Source: Deltaproteobacteria bacterium
GTDB taxonomy: Bacteria; Myxococcota_A; Polyangia; JAAYKL01
NCBI GenBank assembly: GCA_016936575.1
Contig: JAFGXQ010000208.1
Location: forward strand, 1-64,000
Length of the DNA stretch: 64,000 nt
Direction of reading: 5' to 3'
The notes under the pieces are model-generated. The model made no database searches, was not told the origin of the DNA, and was given only the letters and a program-made list of their open reading frames with translations. Positions 7,520 to 16,672 of the stretch are shown here, piece after piece; within the stretch, counting starts at the first letter, position 1, and every line of letters starts with the position of its first letter. The translations under genes were made by a program, and so were the position numbers.

Positions 7520-10087
7520 ATGACGAACAAGTATGATGCAATTATTGTAGGAAGCGGCCTGGGTGGGCTGACAGCAGCGGCGACACTGGCAAAAAACGGA
7601 CAACGCGTTGCTGTATTTGAGCGACATTCCCAGCCGGGTGGGTATGCCACCACGTTCTTTCGCGATGGGTTTGAGTTCGAGATATCGCTTCACGCCATGA
7701 GCGGCATCGGTACCGAGGAGAACCCTGGACCGCTCCGACCGTTCTTCAAAGAGCTGGGAGTCATGGAACGAGTGAATTTCATTCCAATGAACAACCTGTA
7801 CAGAACCATCAGCGACGAGCTGGATATCACGGTTCCAAAATCCCCTGAAAGCGCCAAAGCGGTGTTGATGGAGGCATTCCCGGAAGAAGCAGCGGGAATT
7901 GAAGCGTTTATTGACCATATAATGGTTGTGGGAGAAGAAGCCCAGTTGCTGAAGGAAGGAAATTATTCCACCCGTCCGATTCCCACACTGGCACGATTTC
8001 CGCACCTGGCTCATGCCGCCGGTTCCACCGTTTCCGACGTGCTGGACAAGTACATATCCGGTGACCTGACAAAGCTGGCGCTGGGGCAGCTGTGGGGCTA
8101 CTTCGGGCTACCGCCCAGCAAGCTCTCATTTCTACTTTTCGCCGCAGGCGTAAGCAGCTACCTGAAATGGGGTTCTGTGACCATCGAGGGAAAAAGCCAG
8201 TCCCTCTCGAACGCTCTCGCCCAAATCATCCGAGAAAACGGTGGCGAAGTGCATCTGGCCGAAGGGGTGAAAAAGATACTGGTTGATGACGGAAAAGTTC
8301 GAGGCATTATCAGCGACTACGGGATCACCTACAACTCCGACACCGTAGTCTCGAACGCAGACCCATATGCCACCCTGAACAAACTGATTGCCCCGGAACA
8401 CGTTCCACCGAAGTACAAGCGCCGCATTGAAGCCGCAGCGCCGAGCGCGGGATCTGTAACCTTGTATCTGGGGCTCAATCGTCCCTCCCGAGAGGTGGGT
8501 ATTGCCAGCCACGAACTGTATCTCAATCGAGACGTTGACATGGACACGCAATGGAACAAGTGCCAGTCACTAACGCGGCCGGGCGTGATTTCGGTCTGCG
8601 CCTACGACAACTCCAACCCGCAGTTTGCACCGGACGGGAAAGGGGTCATTGCGGTAACGGTACTGTCTATGGGGGACATTTGGACCCAACTATCACCCGA
8701 CCAGTACACGCTGGAAAAACGGCGGTTCGGCGATATGCTTCTGGGCGAACTGGAAAAAGCATTCCCCGGTGTAAGCAACGCGGTGGAAACCCGGCTGGTC
8801 AGCACACCCATCACAAATATGCGTTACACCGGCAACAGCGGCGGCGCCATTTACGGGTTCGCCAGCACACCCCAGGAAAATCCCGGCTTTCGCATGAACA
8901 ATCAGGGACCTGTCATAGGTCTGTGGTTTGCGGGAGCCTGGACACGTCCCAGTGCGGGATATCAGGGAGTTATCACATCGGGCATCAACACGGCGAACGA
9001 CATACTGGCGAAACGCAATGTCCGAAGTACGCTGCCGGTCGCCGCTTCTGCTCCCCCCCAAAGTACACAGCGCGCCATGCGTCGTCGGTTGCGCGGCTTC
9101 GGGCACGTGTTGAGAGACGGAAAACGAGTGGGCAAAGTAATACGAAGCAAGTATCGTAAATACAGCAACGAACCGTTGGAACCGCAGTTCAAAAATCAAT
9201 ACGACCGGGTTGAACCGTATCATGCCAGAAACATCCAGATGAAAATCGGTGCGAAATACAATGAAACGTACGACACAGTCACATTGCGGCTCCTGCCTGA
9301 CGATTATCGGATTCCCGCTTTTTCCGCCGGACAGTACGTGGAAATCAGCACAACGATTGACGGCAATGTAGTCAGTCGCGCATACAGCATTTCATCTGCA
9401 CCAGAAGAAAACCGATACATCGACATTACGGTGAAAGTGCAACCAGGCGGAACGATGTCATCGTATCTTGTGTACAACACTCGGGTCGGAGATCACCTGT
9501 CCGTTCTTGGTCCATTTGGTGAATTCACATTCAATCCGCTCAGAGACTCCAACGATGTGGTCGCCATTGCGGTCGGAAGCGGCATCACACCTTTCATGAG
9601 CATGATGAAAAGCATGGCGAGACGAGATAGTCACCCGTCGTTTGAACTGATATACGGCTCCAGGCGGGAAGAGGAAATTATTTTTAGAAGAGAGATTAAC
9701 GATATTTGTGACGCGGACCGCAACATGAAGGTAACGCACGTTCTGTCGTCTGCATCGCCGTTCTGGCCGGGTGTGCGCGGTCGGGTGAATGCCGACCAAA
9801 TAAAGCGATTGCTGCCGGAGCGGTTAGACAGAAAGACATTTTTTATTTGCGGGCCGAGTGAAATGCAATCCCCGATTGTCAACCTGTTGCGGGAGAGACG
9901 CGTTCCGTTATCGCAAATTCACTACGAATCCTTCGCCGCCGGCTCTTCACTAGCGCGACCGGATTCGTTGCCATCCAATGCATTGGTGCGTACTATCGAA
10001 TTATCCGGTTGGAATCCGAAAACCGCGCCCCATTGCCACTTGTCGCAAAACCCCAAAAACAGGGAAAAACAAGCCGTTTCTCTATAA
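7520..10087 (+). CDS. Fusion: phytoene-desaturase/retinol-saturase-like FAD enzyme + ferredoxin-NADP reductase-like domain
   Basis: 855 residues with two redox modules. Residues 1-500 are a CrtI/CrtISO/retinol-saturase-like flavoprotein: Rossmann motif GSGLGGLTAA at 11-20, FERHSQPGGYATTF, and a C-terminal FAD motif around LWFAGAWTRPSAGYQGV. Residues ~575-830 are an FNR-type module: RAYS at 620-623 for FAD, GGTMSSYL for the phosphate, VGSGITPFMSMMKSM and FICGPSEM for NAD(P)H. Such reductases often end in a [2Fe-2S] ferredoxin domain; here only about 35 residues follow and no iron-sulfur cysteine cluster is present. The reductase might feed electrons to the desaturase/saturase active site. Substrate is unknown; carotenoid or other isoprenoid/lipid is an inference. 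Confidence 0.8.
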   Translation: MTNKYDAIIVGSGLGGLTAAATLAKNGQRVAVFERHSQPGGYATTFFRDGFEFEISLHAMSGIGTEENPGPLRPFFKELGVMERVNFIPMNNLYRTISDELDITVPKSPESAKAVLMEAFPEEAAGIEAFIDHIMVVGEEAQLLKEGNYSTRPIPTLARFPHLAHAAGSTVSDVLDKYISGDLTKLALGQLWGYFGLPPSKLSFLLFAAGVSSYLKWGSVTIEGKSQSLSNALAQIIRENGGEVHLAEGVKKILVDDGKVRGIISDYGITYNSDTVVSNADPYATLNKLIAPEHVPPKYKRRIEAAAPSAGSVTLYLGLNRPSREVGIASHELYLNRDVDMDTQWNKCQSLTRPGVISVCAYDNSNPQFAPDGKGVIAVTVLSMGDIWTQLSPDQYTLEKRRFGDMLLGELEKAFPGVSNAVETRLVSTPITNMRYTGNSGGAIYGFASTPQENPGFRMNNQGPVIGLWFAGAWTRPSAGYQGVITSGINTANDILAKRNVRSTLPVAASAPPQSTQRAMRRRLRGFGHVLRDGKRVGKVIRSKYRKYSNEPLEPQFKNQYDRVEPYHARNIQMKIGAKYNETYDTVTLRLLPDDYRIPAFSAGQYVEISTTIDGNVVSRAYSISSAPEENRYIDITVKVQPGGTMSSYLVYNTRVGDHLSVLGPFGEFTFNPLRDSNDVVAIAVGSGITPFMSMMKSMARRDSHPSFELIYGSRREEEIIFRREINDICDADRNMKVTHVLSSASPFWPGVRGRVNADQIKRLLPERLDRKTFFICGPSEMQSPIVNLLRERRVPLSQIHYESFAAGSSLARPDSLPSNALVRTIELSGWNPKTAPHCHLSQNPKNREKQAVSL

Positions 10088-10173
10088 TATAAATTGTTCA
10101 ACAAATTGGGGACGTTGGAAAGGAATCCGAAAAAAACATTTCAGAAATTCGGCGGTCTGCCGTCTTTGAGGGC

Positions 10174-12711
10174 ATGACGCGTGGAAAACCCATCTTCGAC
10201 AAAAGCGCCGTTGGCGTGACCTTTCTGACACCCGATAACACAGGGACCGTGCACCTTGATGTGAACCCCGAAACCGGTGCGTTAATATTGGCTGAAGCAC
10301 ACACCATTCGACTGCGCGGAAGCGGAGTAACATCAAAAACGCTGGATGAACTGGGAACCACCGCAACAAAACTGATTTCAGAATATCTTTCCAACTACCT
10401 GCTCAACGGCGCACAATCCAAAGAACGTGTCGATGCAAAGGACGAAGCCTTTCGTACATTTCTAGGGCAAACGGTATCCGGACTGGACCAAATGCTGATT
10501 GAGACGGTTTCAGAAGGAAGCGAACATGTGGTCGCGTATCGCATGGGAACAAGTAAGCACAAACTTCAACAACCCACGCAAAACAGCCTGCTGAACAAAA
10601 TCACCAACAGCCTTGAGGCGATTGTATACTATGGCGGCGGGGCGCATCTCTCCCATCGCGGAGAATCGCAAATGTACCTCGTATCGAAACAGGTGCGAAA
10701 ACTAACCCAGGATCACATCGCCGGCGGCTTATTCAGCAAAATCGGCGATGTGGCTGACTTCATTCCGCCGATTCATACCGACACCATACAAATGGCACGA
10801 AGAGACCGCCTGATTGTATTTTCAAGAGAAGCCGCGGTATCCAGTTTTCCGTTAAATCATCTTCGTCACTGGCTGGGTGAAGGAGACCCGACGGAGCAAG
10901 CACAAAGGGTCGCAGAAGAATTGAAAAAGCTGGGAAAATCCACCGGCTGCGTAATGGTATTTGCGCCGTACTGGAAGGGAACCGCCAGCGACGACATTGC
11001 AAAAAGCGGTGTGTTTTCGCTGAACAACCTGGCCAATCTCGAGACAGAAACCAATGACCTCATCCCAAGTATGCCTTCCACGCCGCCCCGGGAATCCTCC
11101 ATCAGCTCAACCTTCCCCGGAATACAAACGGAAAAATCACAAAGCCGCGCAACACGAAAACGAAAAACAACTCAAAAACGTGCGTCTGCAATGGCCAAAA
11201 CAAAATCTTCAATTGAAGAAACCTCAGCGTACGCAAATGTGCCTAAAACCACCTTGATACCCGACAAACCAACGCCTCGAACGACTACCGGAACCCCGGC
11301 CGCTGCAACGCAAGGGACAACGAAACAGAAAAAAAGCCCTTCTGCTGTTGAGCGACAAAGAGAAACAAAGAGAACCCCATCTCCCCAAATCGCCGAAACC
11401 GAAATTCGGGCAATCACGCTAAAGGTTCTTGAGCAGCTCGAGCCGCACCTTCTTGAACTCGAAACCAAATTGCAAAAGAAGCTGGAGAAAAGATTCTTCA
11501 AACTGAAAGGAGATGTATCTGCGCTTGTTAGTTCAGAATCGGCAACGCTATTAAAAAAATTCACTTCGGACAAACTGCCGGGAATTGAAAATCGCATGCA
11601 GCATAATCTGGTGTCGGAACTCTCCCATTTGGAAGATCGCTTGAAACTGCTGATGGATGAAAGTCTGTCAGGCATACAAAACGACACAGTGTCTGAATTG
11701 TCACAAGGTACACTGAATGCGAAACAGCTGTTGCGGAACCACCCCGATGCCCCGCAAAACATGCCGGAAGAAACACTCGATGACGTGGAACTTCATCCGA
11801 TTGAAGACGACGAAATAGATACGGAGCGGCTGCAACCGCCGATGCTGACATCACAGAAACCCACCATGCCTCCACCGCCGCCGAACTCCATTGCGGCAAA
11901 ACCCGCATACTTCGATATTCACAGGGACGAAGAGGATACCCACGCAATACAGCGACAACCAATTTCGCATTACCTAACCGCAATACAGGCTCGTTGGCAC
12001 ACACTGCAAATCAAGTGGAAAGCCGTCATTGTTACAGCTTGTACGCTCGCAGGTGCAGGAATCATTATATTATCCAATCTGTCGTTCACCGGGCGGAATT
12101 CCGATTCACAAAATGAACACACCGCTTCGACAATTTCATCACCGCATTCCGCAGCGCGAAAACCGCCGATGCTTCTGAACAAAAAAAGCAATACAACGCT
12201 TGCTCATGAAGCCCCAACACATATGAACAATTCATCCCCGACGGCACAGACCTTTCTCGACACATCCTCGGCCCCTGCTGACAGGCAAGAAGCTCCTTCC
12301 GTGCAAAGAAAGGTGCGACATTCAGAAAAGCAGCCGAATCTATCATCGATGTCGTCGACAGACTTATACAATCGCGGAATGACGCTGTACCTGATGGGAG
12401 ATTTGGGAAAGACCGCTGATAAAAAAAGACTCAGCAAAGAAGAACGGCAACAGGCCCTTGAAGATGCGTTGCCCTATTTTGAACAGCTGATCCGCTTACC
12501 CGCTATTCAGCCGAATGCGTGGTATTTAAAAGGAAGAACCGAATATAATCTGACAAAGACTGAAACCGATGCGGCTCGTCGAACCGCATTGGCGAAATCG
12601 GCACTAACCTCGTATCAAACCTATCTCGAAACGGAACCGGGCGCCTCAAAGGGAAAAAAGAAAACCATCGCACGCAATCAGAAACGCCTTCGAAAACTGG
12701 CTCGACCGTAA
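10174..12711 (+). CDS. Membrane protein with degenerate PP2C-like domain and C-terminal TPR-like region
   Basis: 845 residues. Residues 1-270 resemble a PP2C phosphatase: SHRGESQMYLVSKQVRKLTQDHI matches the GDSRaYl..g...lT.DHs stretch, and RRDRLIVFSREAAVSS matches the late GDrllLcSDG strand. The metal-binding Asp residues are replaced (GDS by GES, SDG by SRE), so catalysis is doubtful. Residues ~300-400 are basic and low complexity, 405-520 form a coiled coil, and ~540-615 are Pro/acid rich. One transmembrane helix lies at 615-637, and the last ~115 residues look like tetratricopeptide helices. ATG 10174 is the first conventional start in a frame open from 10093, but its GAGG is very close. 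It ends 4 bp from the convergent UPF0280 gene. Confidence 0.6.
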   Translation: MTRGKPIFDKSAVGVTFLTPDNTGTVHLDVNPETGALILAEAHTIRLRGSGVTSKTLDELGTTATKLISEYLSNYLLNGAQSKERVDAKDEAFRTFLGQTVSGLDQMLIETVSEGSEHVVAYRMGTSKHKLQQPTQNSLLNKITNSLEAIVYYGGGAHLSHRGESQMYLVSKQVRKLTQDHIAGGLFSKIGDVADFIPPIHTDTIQMARRDRLIVFSREAAVSSFPLNHLRHWLGEGDPTEQAQRVAEELKKLGKSTGCVMVFAPYWKGTASDDIAKSGVFSLNNLANLETETNDLIPSMPSTPPRESSISSTFPGIQTEKSQSRATRKRKTTQKRASAMAKTKSSIEETSAYANVPKTTLIPDKPTPRTTTGTPAAATQGTTKQKKSPSAVERQRETKRTPSPQIAETEIRAITLKVLEQLEPHLLELETKLQKKLEKRFFKLKGDVSALVSSESATLLKKFTSDKLPGIENRMQHNLVSELSHLEDRLKLLMDESLSGIQNDTVSELSQGTLNAKQLLRNHPDAPQNMPEETLDDVELHPIEDDEIDTERLQPPMLTSQKPTMPPPPPNSIAAKPAYFDIHRDEEDTHAIQRQPISHYLTAIQARWHTLQIKWKAVIVTACTLAGAGIIILSNLSFTGRNSDSQNEHTASTISSPHSAARKPPMLLNKKSNTTLAHEAPTHMNNSSPTAQTFLDTSSAPADRQEAPSVQRKVRHSEKQPNLSSMSSTDLYNRGMTLYLMGDLGKTADKKRLSKEERQQALEDALPYFEQLIRLPAIQPNAWYLKGRTEYNLTKTETDAARRTALAKSALTSYQTYLETEPGASKGKKKTIARNQKRLRKLARP

Positions 12712-12715
12712 TGCC

Positions 12716-13444
12716 TCAGTTGCTGCGCCTATCACGAGTGACTTTCAGTCGGGTATCGGAATCTTCATTTTTTATCAGCTGTGGCAAATCGCCGAACATC
12801 CCCATGCGACCATCGTGAATCGCCATTACACCAAGAATCCCTGTGATGCGTCCAACTTTTTCAAGTGCGTTTTCCATGTCTTTTACGCTCGAAATGCAAT
12901 TACACAGAAGTGTTGCCGCGGAATCCGCCAACGCCGCATCTTCAGATACCGCGGTGGCCAGCCCGCAGTTTCCCAGACTTACCGAATGGCCCATCACACT
13001 TGACGAGGAGCAGATCGCCAGACGCTTGCTACTCTCGATTCGAAACGCGAGCTTGTCCGAAAATTTTTTGTCGATAGTGTGAATGCCAATGGAAACGGGT
13101 GATGAAACTGCCACCACCATGTCGCCACCGTTTTCTACTATGGACTCGCTGGCCCCGAGCGACAGCGCCCTGTCCACACCGTATTGGGCAAGAATCCCGG
13201 CAACCGACGCCATCGGTCCCAATCCGGTTTTCACACTCGCATCCGCCATCCGAATCACAATTTCCGGTGCCCCCGCCTGCAACGATACCGGCGCGAACGA
13301 CGTTTTAAAGTCTGGATGTTTTCGAATATATGCCTCGAGTTGTTTGCGGCGTACGACCATTTCTTCAACGACGTCGTCAAAAAATTCACTCGACACTCTC
13401 ACATTCGTATCTTTGTATGAAAAACTGCGAAATGTTCGAAACAT
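12716..13444 (-). CDS. UPF0280 (COG2122, ApbE-superfamily) protein of homocysteine synthesis
   Basis: 242-residue ApbE-like protein without FMN-transferase catalysis evident. It has the UPF0280 core MADASVKTGLGPMASVAGILAQ followed by ENGGDMVV, and the late GHSVSLGNCGLATAVSEDAALADSAATLLCN block. It is the last gene of a three-gene minus-strand set with a NIL-ferredoxin and a DUF39 protein. In Methanosarcina the COG2122 member contributes to the sulfide-to-homocysteine route together with those two families. The frame extends to 13531, but ATG 13444, 4 bp after the ferredoxin stop, gives the family-like start MFRTFRSFSYKDTNVRV. Confidence 0.85.
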   Translation of the reverse strand: MFRTFRSFSYKDTNVRVSSEFFDDVVEEMVVRRKQLEAYIRKHPDFKTSFAPVSLQAGAPEIVIRMADASVKTGLGPMASVAGILAQYGVDRALSLGASESIVENGGDMVVAVSSPVSIGIHTIDKKFSDKLAFRIESSKRLAICSSSSVMGHSVSLGNCGLATAVSEDAALADSAATLLCNCISSVKDMENALEKVGRITGILGVMAIHDGRMGMFGDLPQLIKNEDSDTRLKVTRDRRSN

Positions 13445-13448
13445 GAGT

Positions 13449-13862
13449 TTAAAAAATAGAAGAACACACGTGAAACGGACAATTTTTAAGGCATGCCAGG
13501 CATTCAATGCATTTCGATTCATCGAATTCAACCCGCCTGGTATCCCAATCCGCGATGTGAAGTGCGCCCGTGGGGCAGTGTACCGTGCAGTTCGTACAAT
13601 GAGTGCACTCTTCCTTGCGCCAGATCAACCCCACATCTCCGGAATGGATTTCCACCTGATTTTGTTTCAGATAGGTAAACCCGTTTTGAATCTGTTCATC
13701 ATCGCCGACGATTTCGATAGAGAGATATCCGCCTTCGCCCGGGGTCACTTTGGCGCGAAAAATATTTATCGTTAAATCAAACTCTTTGATTAAATTGCCG
13801 ATAAACGGCTTGTCGGTCATCTCTTTGGGAAAATGCAGATACGCTTTTTTGCAAGAGGTCAT
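13449..13862 (-). CDS. NIL-domain / 2x[4Fe-4S] ferredoxin, sulfurtransferase iron-sulfur subunit
   Basis: 137 residues. The N-terminal ~75 residues form an ACT-like NIL domain (LTINIFRAKVTPGEGGYLSIEIVG). The C-terminal part carries two complete cluster motifs, CTHCTNCTVHC and CIECLACLKNC, each CxxCxxCxxxC. Family proteins work with DUF39 HcyS to convert aspartate semialdehyde plus sulfide to homocysteine, the ferredoxin presumably supplying electrons. Its ATG overlaps the stop of the DUF39 gene by 4 nt, which supports tight coupling and 1:1 synthesis. Confidence 0.9.
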   Translation of the reverse strand: MTSCKKAYLHFPKEMTDKPFIGNLIKEFDLTINIFRAKVTPGEGGYLSIEIVGDDEQIQNGFTYLKQNQVEIHSGDVGLIWRKEECTHCTNCTVHCPTGALHIADWDTRRVEFDESKCIECLACLKNCPFHVCSSIF

Positions 13863-15052
13863 TTGGCACCTCCGGTAATTGTCAGCCCGGTCATGGATTG
13901 ATTCAGAGGCAACAGGCGAGACGGTTCGGAAAGCATGAAATCGCCGCGCTGAATCTCGGATTTAAGCAGTTCGGCGATTTTCAGCGCTTTGTGGTATGAC
14001 GACATCGCGCTGACGGCTACTTTCTTACCGTGCAGCTCCACCTGCCCGCTTCGCAGCTCTTCATAGCTGTAACGGGCAAGCACTTTGCAGGTTTTTTCAG
14101 GGTAATCGTGAGAATAATCAATTGCGCATCCGATAATATCCCGATCCCGCACGGTGGTATAGCGCAGAATTTCTTCATTCAGCACAGGAATCGGAATTCC
14201 CACCCCCAAGGCCAGAGATACACCGTACCCCGGCAACGACACGCCGCGTACGAATTCAGGAATCATCTCCTTCATATTTCCGGTCAACGCCAGCGTGCCG
14301 GCACCTTCAACCGGCACGTCGTTTGCGCCCCGTTCCACTGCCGAACAATGCTGCGTTCCCTCGGCATATACAAGTCCCCGTGAACCGGCGAGCCACACGC
14401 TGGTGCCGACACCGATTGTTTTATATAGCGGATCATTCAACAGCGGAGACAATTGCCCGGCCGAACAATAGGTCATGTTTTTCATGTTCGGTTCCAAAAT
14501 GCCCAGATAGGTATATATGCGTTTCCCCGATGAGTTCACCGCCACATTATAATTTTGATAGCAGTTGCGCGGATTGGTCATGATCGCCTGATTCAGATCA
14601 TTTATATCAAACATCGTTCGCACTTCCCGCCGGGGATAATCATCGGTACCATACGACAAGGCAAACAGCTGAAGCTTTTTACCTGCAACCAATTCTTCAA
14701 TCACATGTCCGCCGCCGTATCGAAACTCACCGGGGAAATACATATTCGCGGGGTCATTATGCCTTAGCTGGGTGGCCCCCAGATACACATCCACTGCAGC
14801 AATGCCGCAATACACCGGAACATCTGAAATCCATGCTTCAGAAATACGAATTTTCGGGGCGGAGTGACCGAAATTCAGAAAACAGCCGGAAGAGCACATT
14901 GGTCCGAACGTCGCTGTCGTTACAACATCCACTTCCTTAGCAGCGGCTGCCACCCCTTTTCTCTCCACGTAGTCTATTACCTCTTCCGCGGTTAGAACCA
15001 CCGCTTTACCGGAAGCGATTTTTTCATTTATCTCATTGTATGTTTTGGCCAT
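13859..15052 (-). CDS. Homocysteine biosynthesis protein, L-aspartate semialdehyde sulfurtransferase (DUF39, HcyS-like)
   Basis: 397-residue DUF39/COG1900 protein that, in methanogens, forms homocysteine from aspartate semialdehyde and sulfide without O-acyl-homoserine. Conserved cysteines are C53 and C57 in FGPMCSSGC and C164 in NPRNCYQNYN. The late block GVGIPIPVLNEEILRYTTVRD is also typical. Unlike the Methanosarcina protein it lacks C-terminal CBS domains. GAGGTGG lies 7 nt before ATG 15052; a GTG two codons upstream is less likely. It heads the operon. No metX/metY/metB gene is in the window, so this may be the main route to methionine sulfur (inference). Confidence 0.9.
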   Translation of the reverse strand: MAKTYNEINEKIASGKAVVLTAEEVIDYVERKGVAAAAKEVDVVTTATFGPMCSSGCFLNFGHSAPKIRISEAWISDVPVYCGIAAVDVYLGATQLRHNDPANMYFPGEFRYGGGHVIEELVAGKKLQLFALSYGTDDYPRREVRTMFDINDLNQAIMTNPRNCYQNYNVAVNSSGKRIYTYLGILEPNMKNMTYCSAGQLSPLLNDPLYKTIGVGTSVWLAGSRGLVYAEGTQHCSAVERGANDVPVEGAGTLALTGNMKEMIPEFVRGVSLPGYGVSLALGVGIPIPVLNEEILRYTTVRDRDIIGCAIDYSHDYPEKTCKVLARYSYEELRSGQVELHGKKVAVSAMSSYHKALKIAELLKSEIQRGDFMLSEPSRLLPLNQSMTGLTITGGAK

Positions 15053-15200
15053 TGCCACACCACCTCAATACGAAAACAGATTCAAAGAAAGGCAGAATGT
15101 ACCAGCATAGCAATGCAAAAACAAACAATTATGCATTCACTTTCAGGATGACACGTCGGCTGGACGCGCTGCGCGCGACACTTCTGAAATGAAAAATCGA

Positions 15201-16472
15201 TTAGTCGTGCAGAACCTGTTTCACGGTGCTTGTGAGCATACTCACGGTGAAAGGTTTCAACAGAATTTCCTGCTTCTGTTTCACCAGATAGTAGTGCTTC
15301 ACGTGTTCGGCTTCATAGCCTGACATAATCAGGGTTTTCACATTCGGGAATGTTTTCTGAACTTCTTTTTGAAGTTTCAAACCATCCATTTGAGGCATTA
15401 CCAAATCGGTCAGCAGCAAATCAATTTTTCCTTTTTTCTGTAAAAGAATCCGCAACGCCTCTTCTCCGGACTCCGCCTCCAGCACGTGGTATCCGTACTT
15501 GTCCAGAATACGGGTCGTCAACCGCCGAATCGGAATTTCGTCGTCAACCACCAACACCCACTCGCCTTGCCCAAAATAAACTTCTTCTTTTTCGGCGGTA
15601 TATGTCTGCGGCAACGGATGCCGTGCCGGGGGCAAAAATATTTTGAAGCAGGTTCCCTGCCCTTCGTCGCTAATCACATGAATGTATCCACCGATATTAT
15701 CAACCACCGACTGAACAGTTGCCAGTCCGAACCCGGTACCGCCGCGATTTTTGGTGGAAAAGCCTCGCTCAAATATTCGCTTTTTCACCTCTTCCCGCAT
15801 GCCGTGTCCATTGTCAGTGAAAGAAATCATCACGCGCTCTCCAATAGGCGCCCCCGGGTTGCATTTGGCAAACGTCTTATCAAGCGTAACATTTGCTGTC
15901 TCGATCACGTATCGCCCTCCTGTGGGCATAGCATCCTGGGCATTAACGGTCATGTTGATCAGTATCTGGTCGATATTCGACATGTCTGCGACAATGCTCT
16001 CCAGATTCGGATCGAATCGAAAATCTAAAATGATATTTTCACGCAACAGCCGACGGAGCATTTTCTTTGCCCCTTTTACCGACTTGTTCAAATTGATAAT
16101 CGCATACGAGGGTTTCTGTTCCCGGCAGAAAGCAAGCAATTGTTTGGCCAATCCGTGCGCATACCGCGCAGCTTCAAGGATTTGCTCCATGTCATAATAT
16201 AAAACCTCATCTTCACTTAAGTCATCGATTGCCAGTTGGGCATAACTGATAATGGGTGACAGAAAATTATTCAGATCATGAGCGACGCCACCGGCTATCT
16301 TGCTTATGGTTTCAATTTTTTCGAATTCCGAAAAATCAATATCGTTGAGCGTTTTGTATTCGCTGTTCTGACAAGATGGGGAAGGCGTAGGAGACCTACT
16401 AATATTGGTTTCCGAAGCACCAACTTGACTGGTATCATTGACAACATCAGGTGCGTTGTCGTCTTTGTGCAT
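15201..16472 (-). CDS. Cytoplasmic hybrid histidine kinase with C-terminal receiver domain
   Basis: Soluble two-component protein of 423 residues. It has no transmembrane helix or recognisable sensor, only a variable ~45-residue N-terminus. The dimerisation/phosphoacceptor box GGVAHDLNN has His at residue 65. The ATPase domain shows NAQDAMPTGG (N box), DNGHGM (G1) and GTGFGLATV (G2). The C-terminal receiver has paired acidic residues in VVDDE and the phosphoacceptor Asp in TDLVMPQMDG, with a late KP pair. ATG 16472 follows a GGGGGG stretch; a TTG five codons upstream is an alternative. An upstream sensor protein or the receiver itself probably controls activity, and no cognate regulator is adjacent. 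Confidence 0.9.
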   Translation of the reverse strand: MHKDDNAPDVVNDTSQVGASETNISRSPTPSPSCQNSEYKTLNDIDFSEFEKIETISKIAGGVAHDLNNFLSPIISYAQLAIDDLSEDEVLYYDMEQILEAARYAHGLAKQLLAFCREQKPSYAIINLNKSVKGAKKMLRRLLRENIILDFRFDPNLESIVADMSNIDQILINMTVNAQDAMPTGGRYVIETANVTLDKTFAKCNPGAPIGERVMISFTDNGHGMREEVKKRIFERGFSTKNRGGTGFGLATVQSVVDNIGGYIHVISDEGQGTCFKIFLPPARHPLPQTYTAEKEEVYFGQGEWVLVVDDEIPIRRLTTRILDKYGYHVLEAESGEEALRILLQKKGKIDLLLTDLVMPQMDGLKLQKEVQKTFPNVKTLIMSGYEAEHVKHYYLVKQKQEILLKPFTVSMLTSTVKQVLHD

Positions 16473-16672
16473 TCGATTGCCCCCCAATCAGCGAAGAATC
16501 CATTCTCCAACATGCAACATTTAGTTGTAAACAGTTTAACACCCGCCCTCTCGGTTGTCCACTCTCCGATATTTTTCCCTCCTCATTTTAAAATTCCGCT
16601 GTTGCGCGATGTTTATGTCGTTTCAAACATCGTTTTTTTGGGTTCTGAACTTTTTTTTGATATCCTTTCAAG

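Noticed and set aside
15164-15180. GC-rich dyad GACGCGCTGCGCGCGAC downstream of the histidine kinase
   Set aside because: Short self-complementary run without a following T tract; could be a chance CpG-type palindrome.
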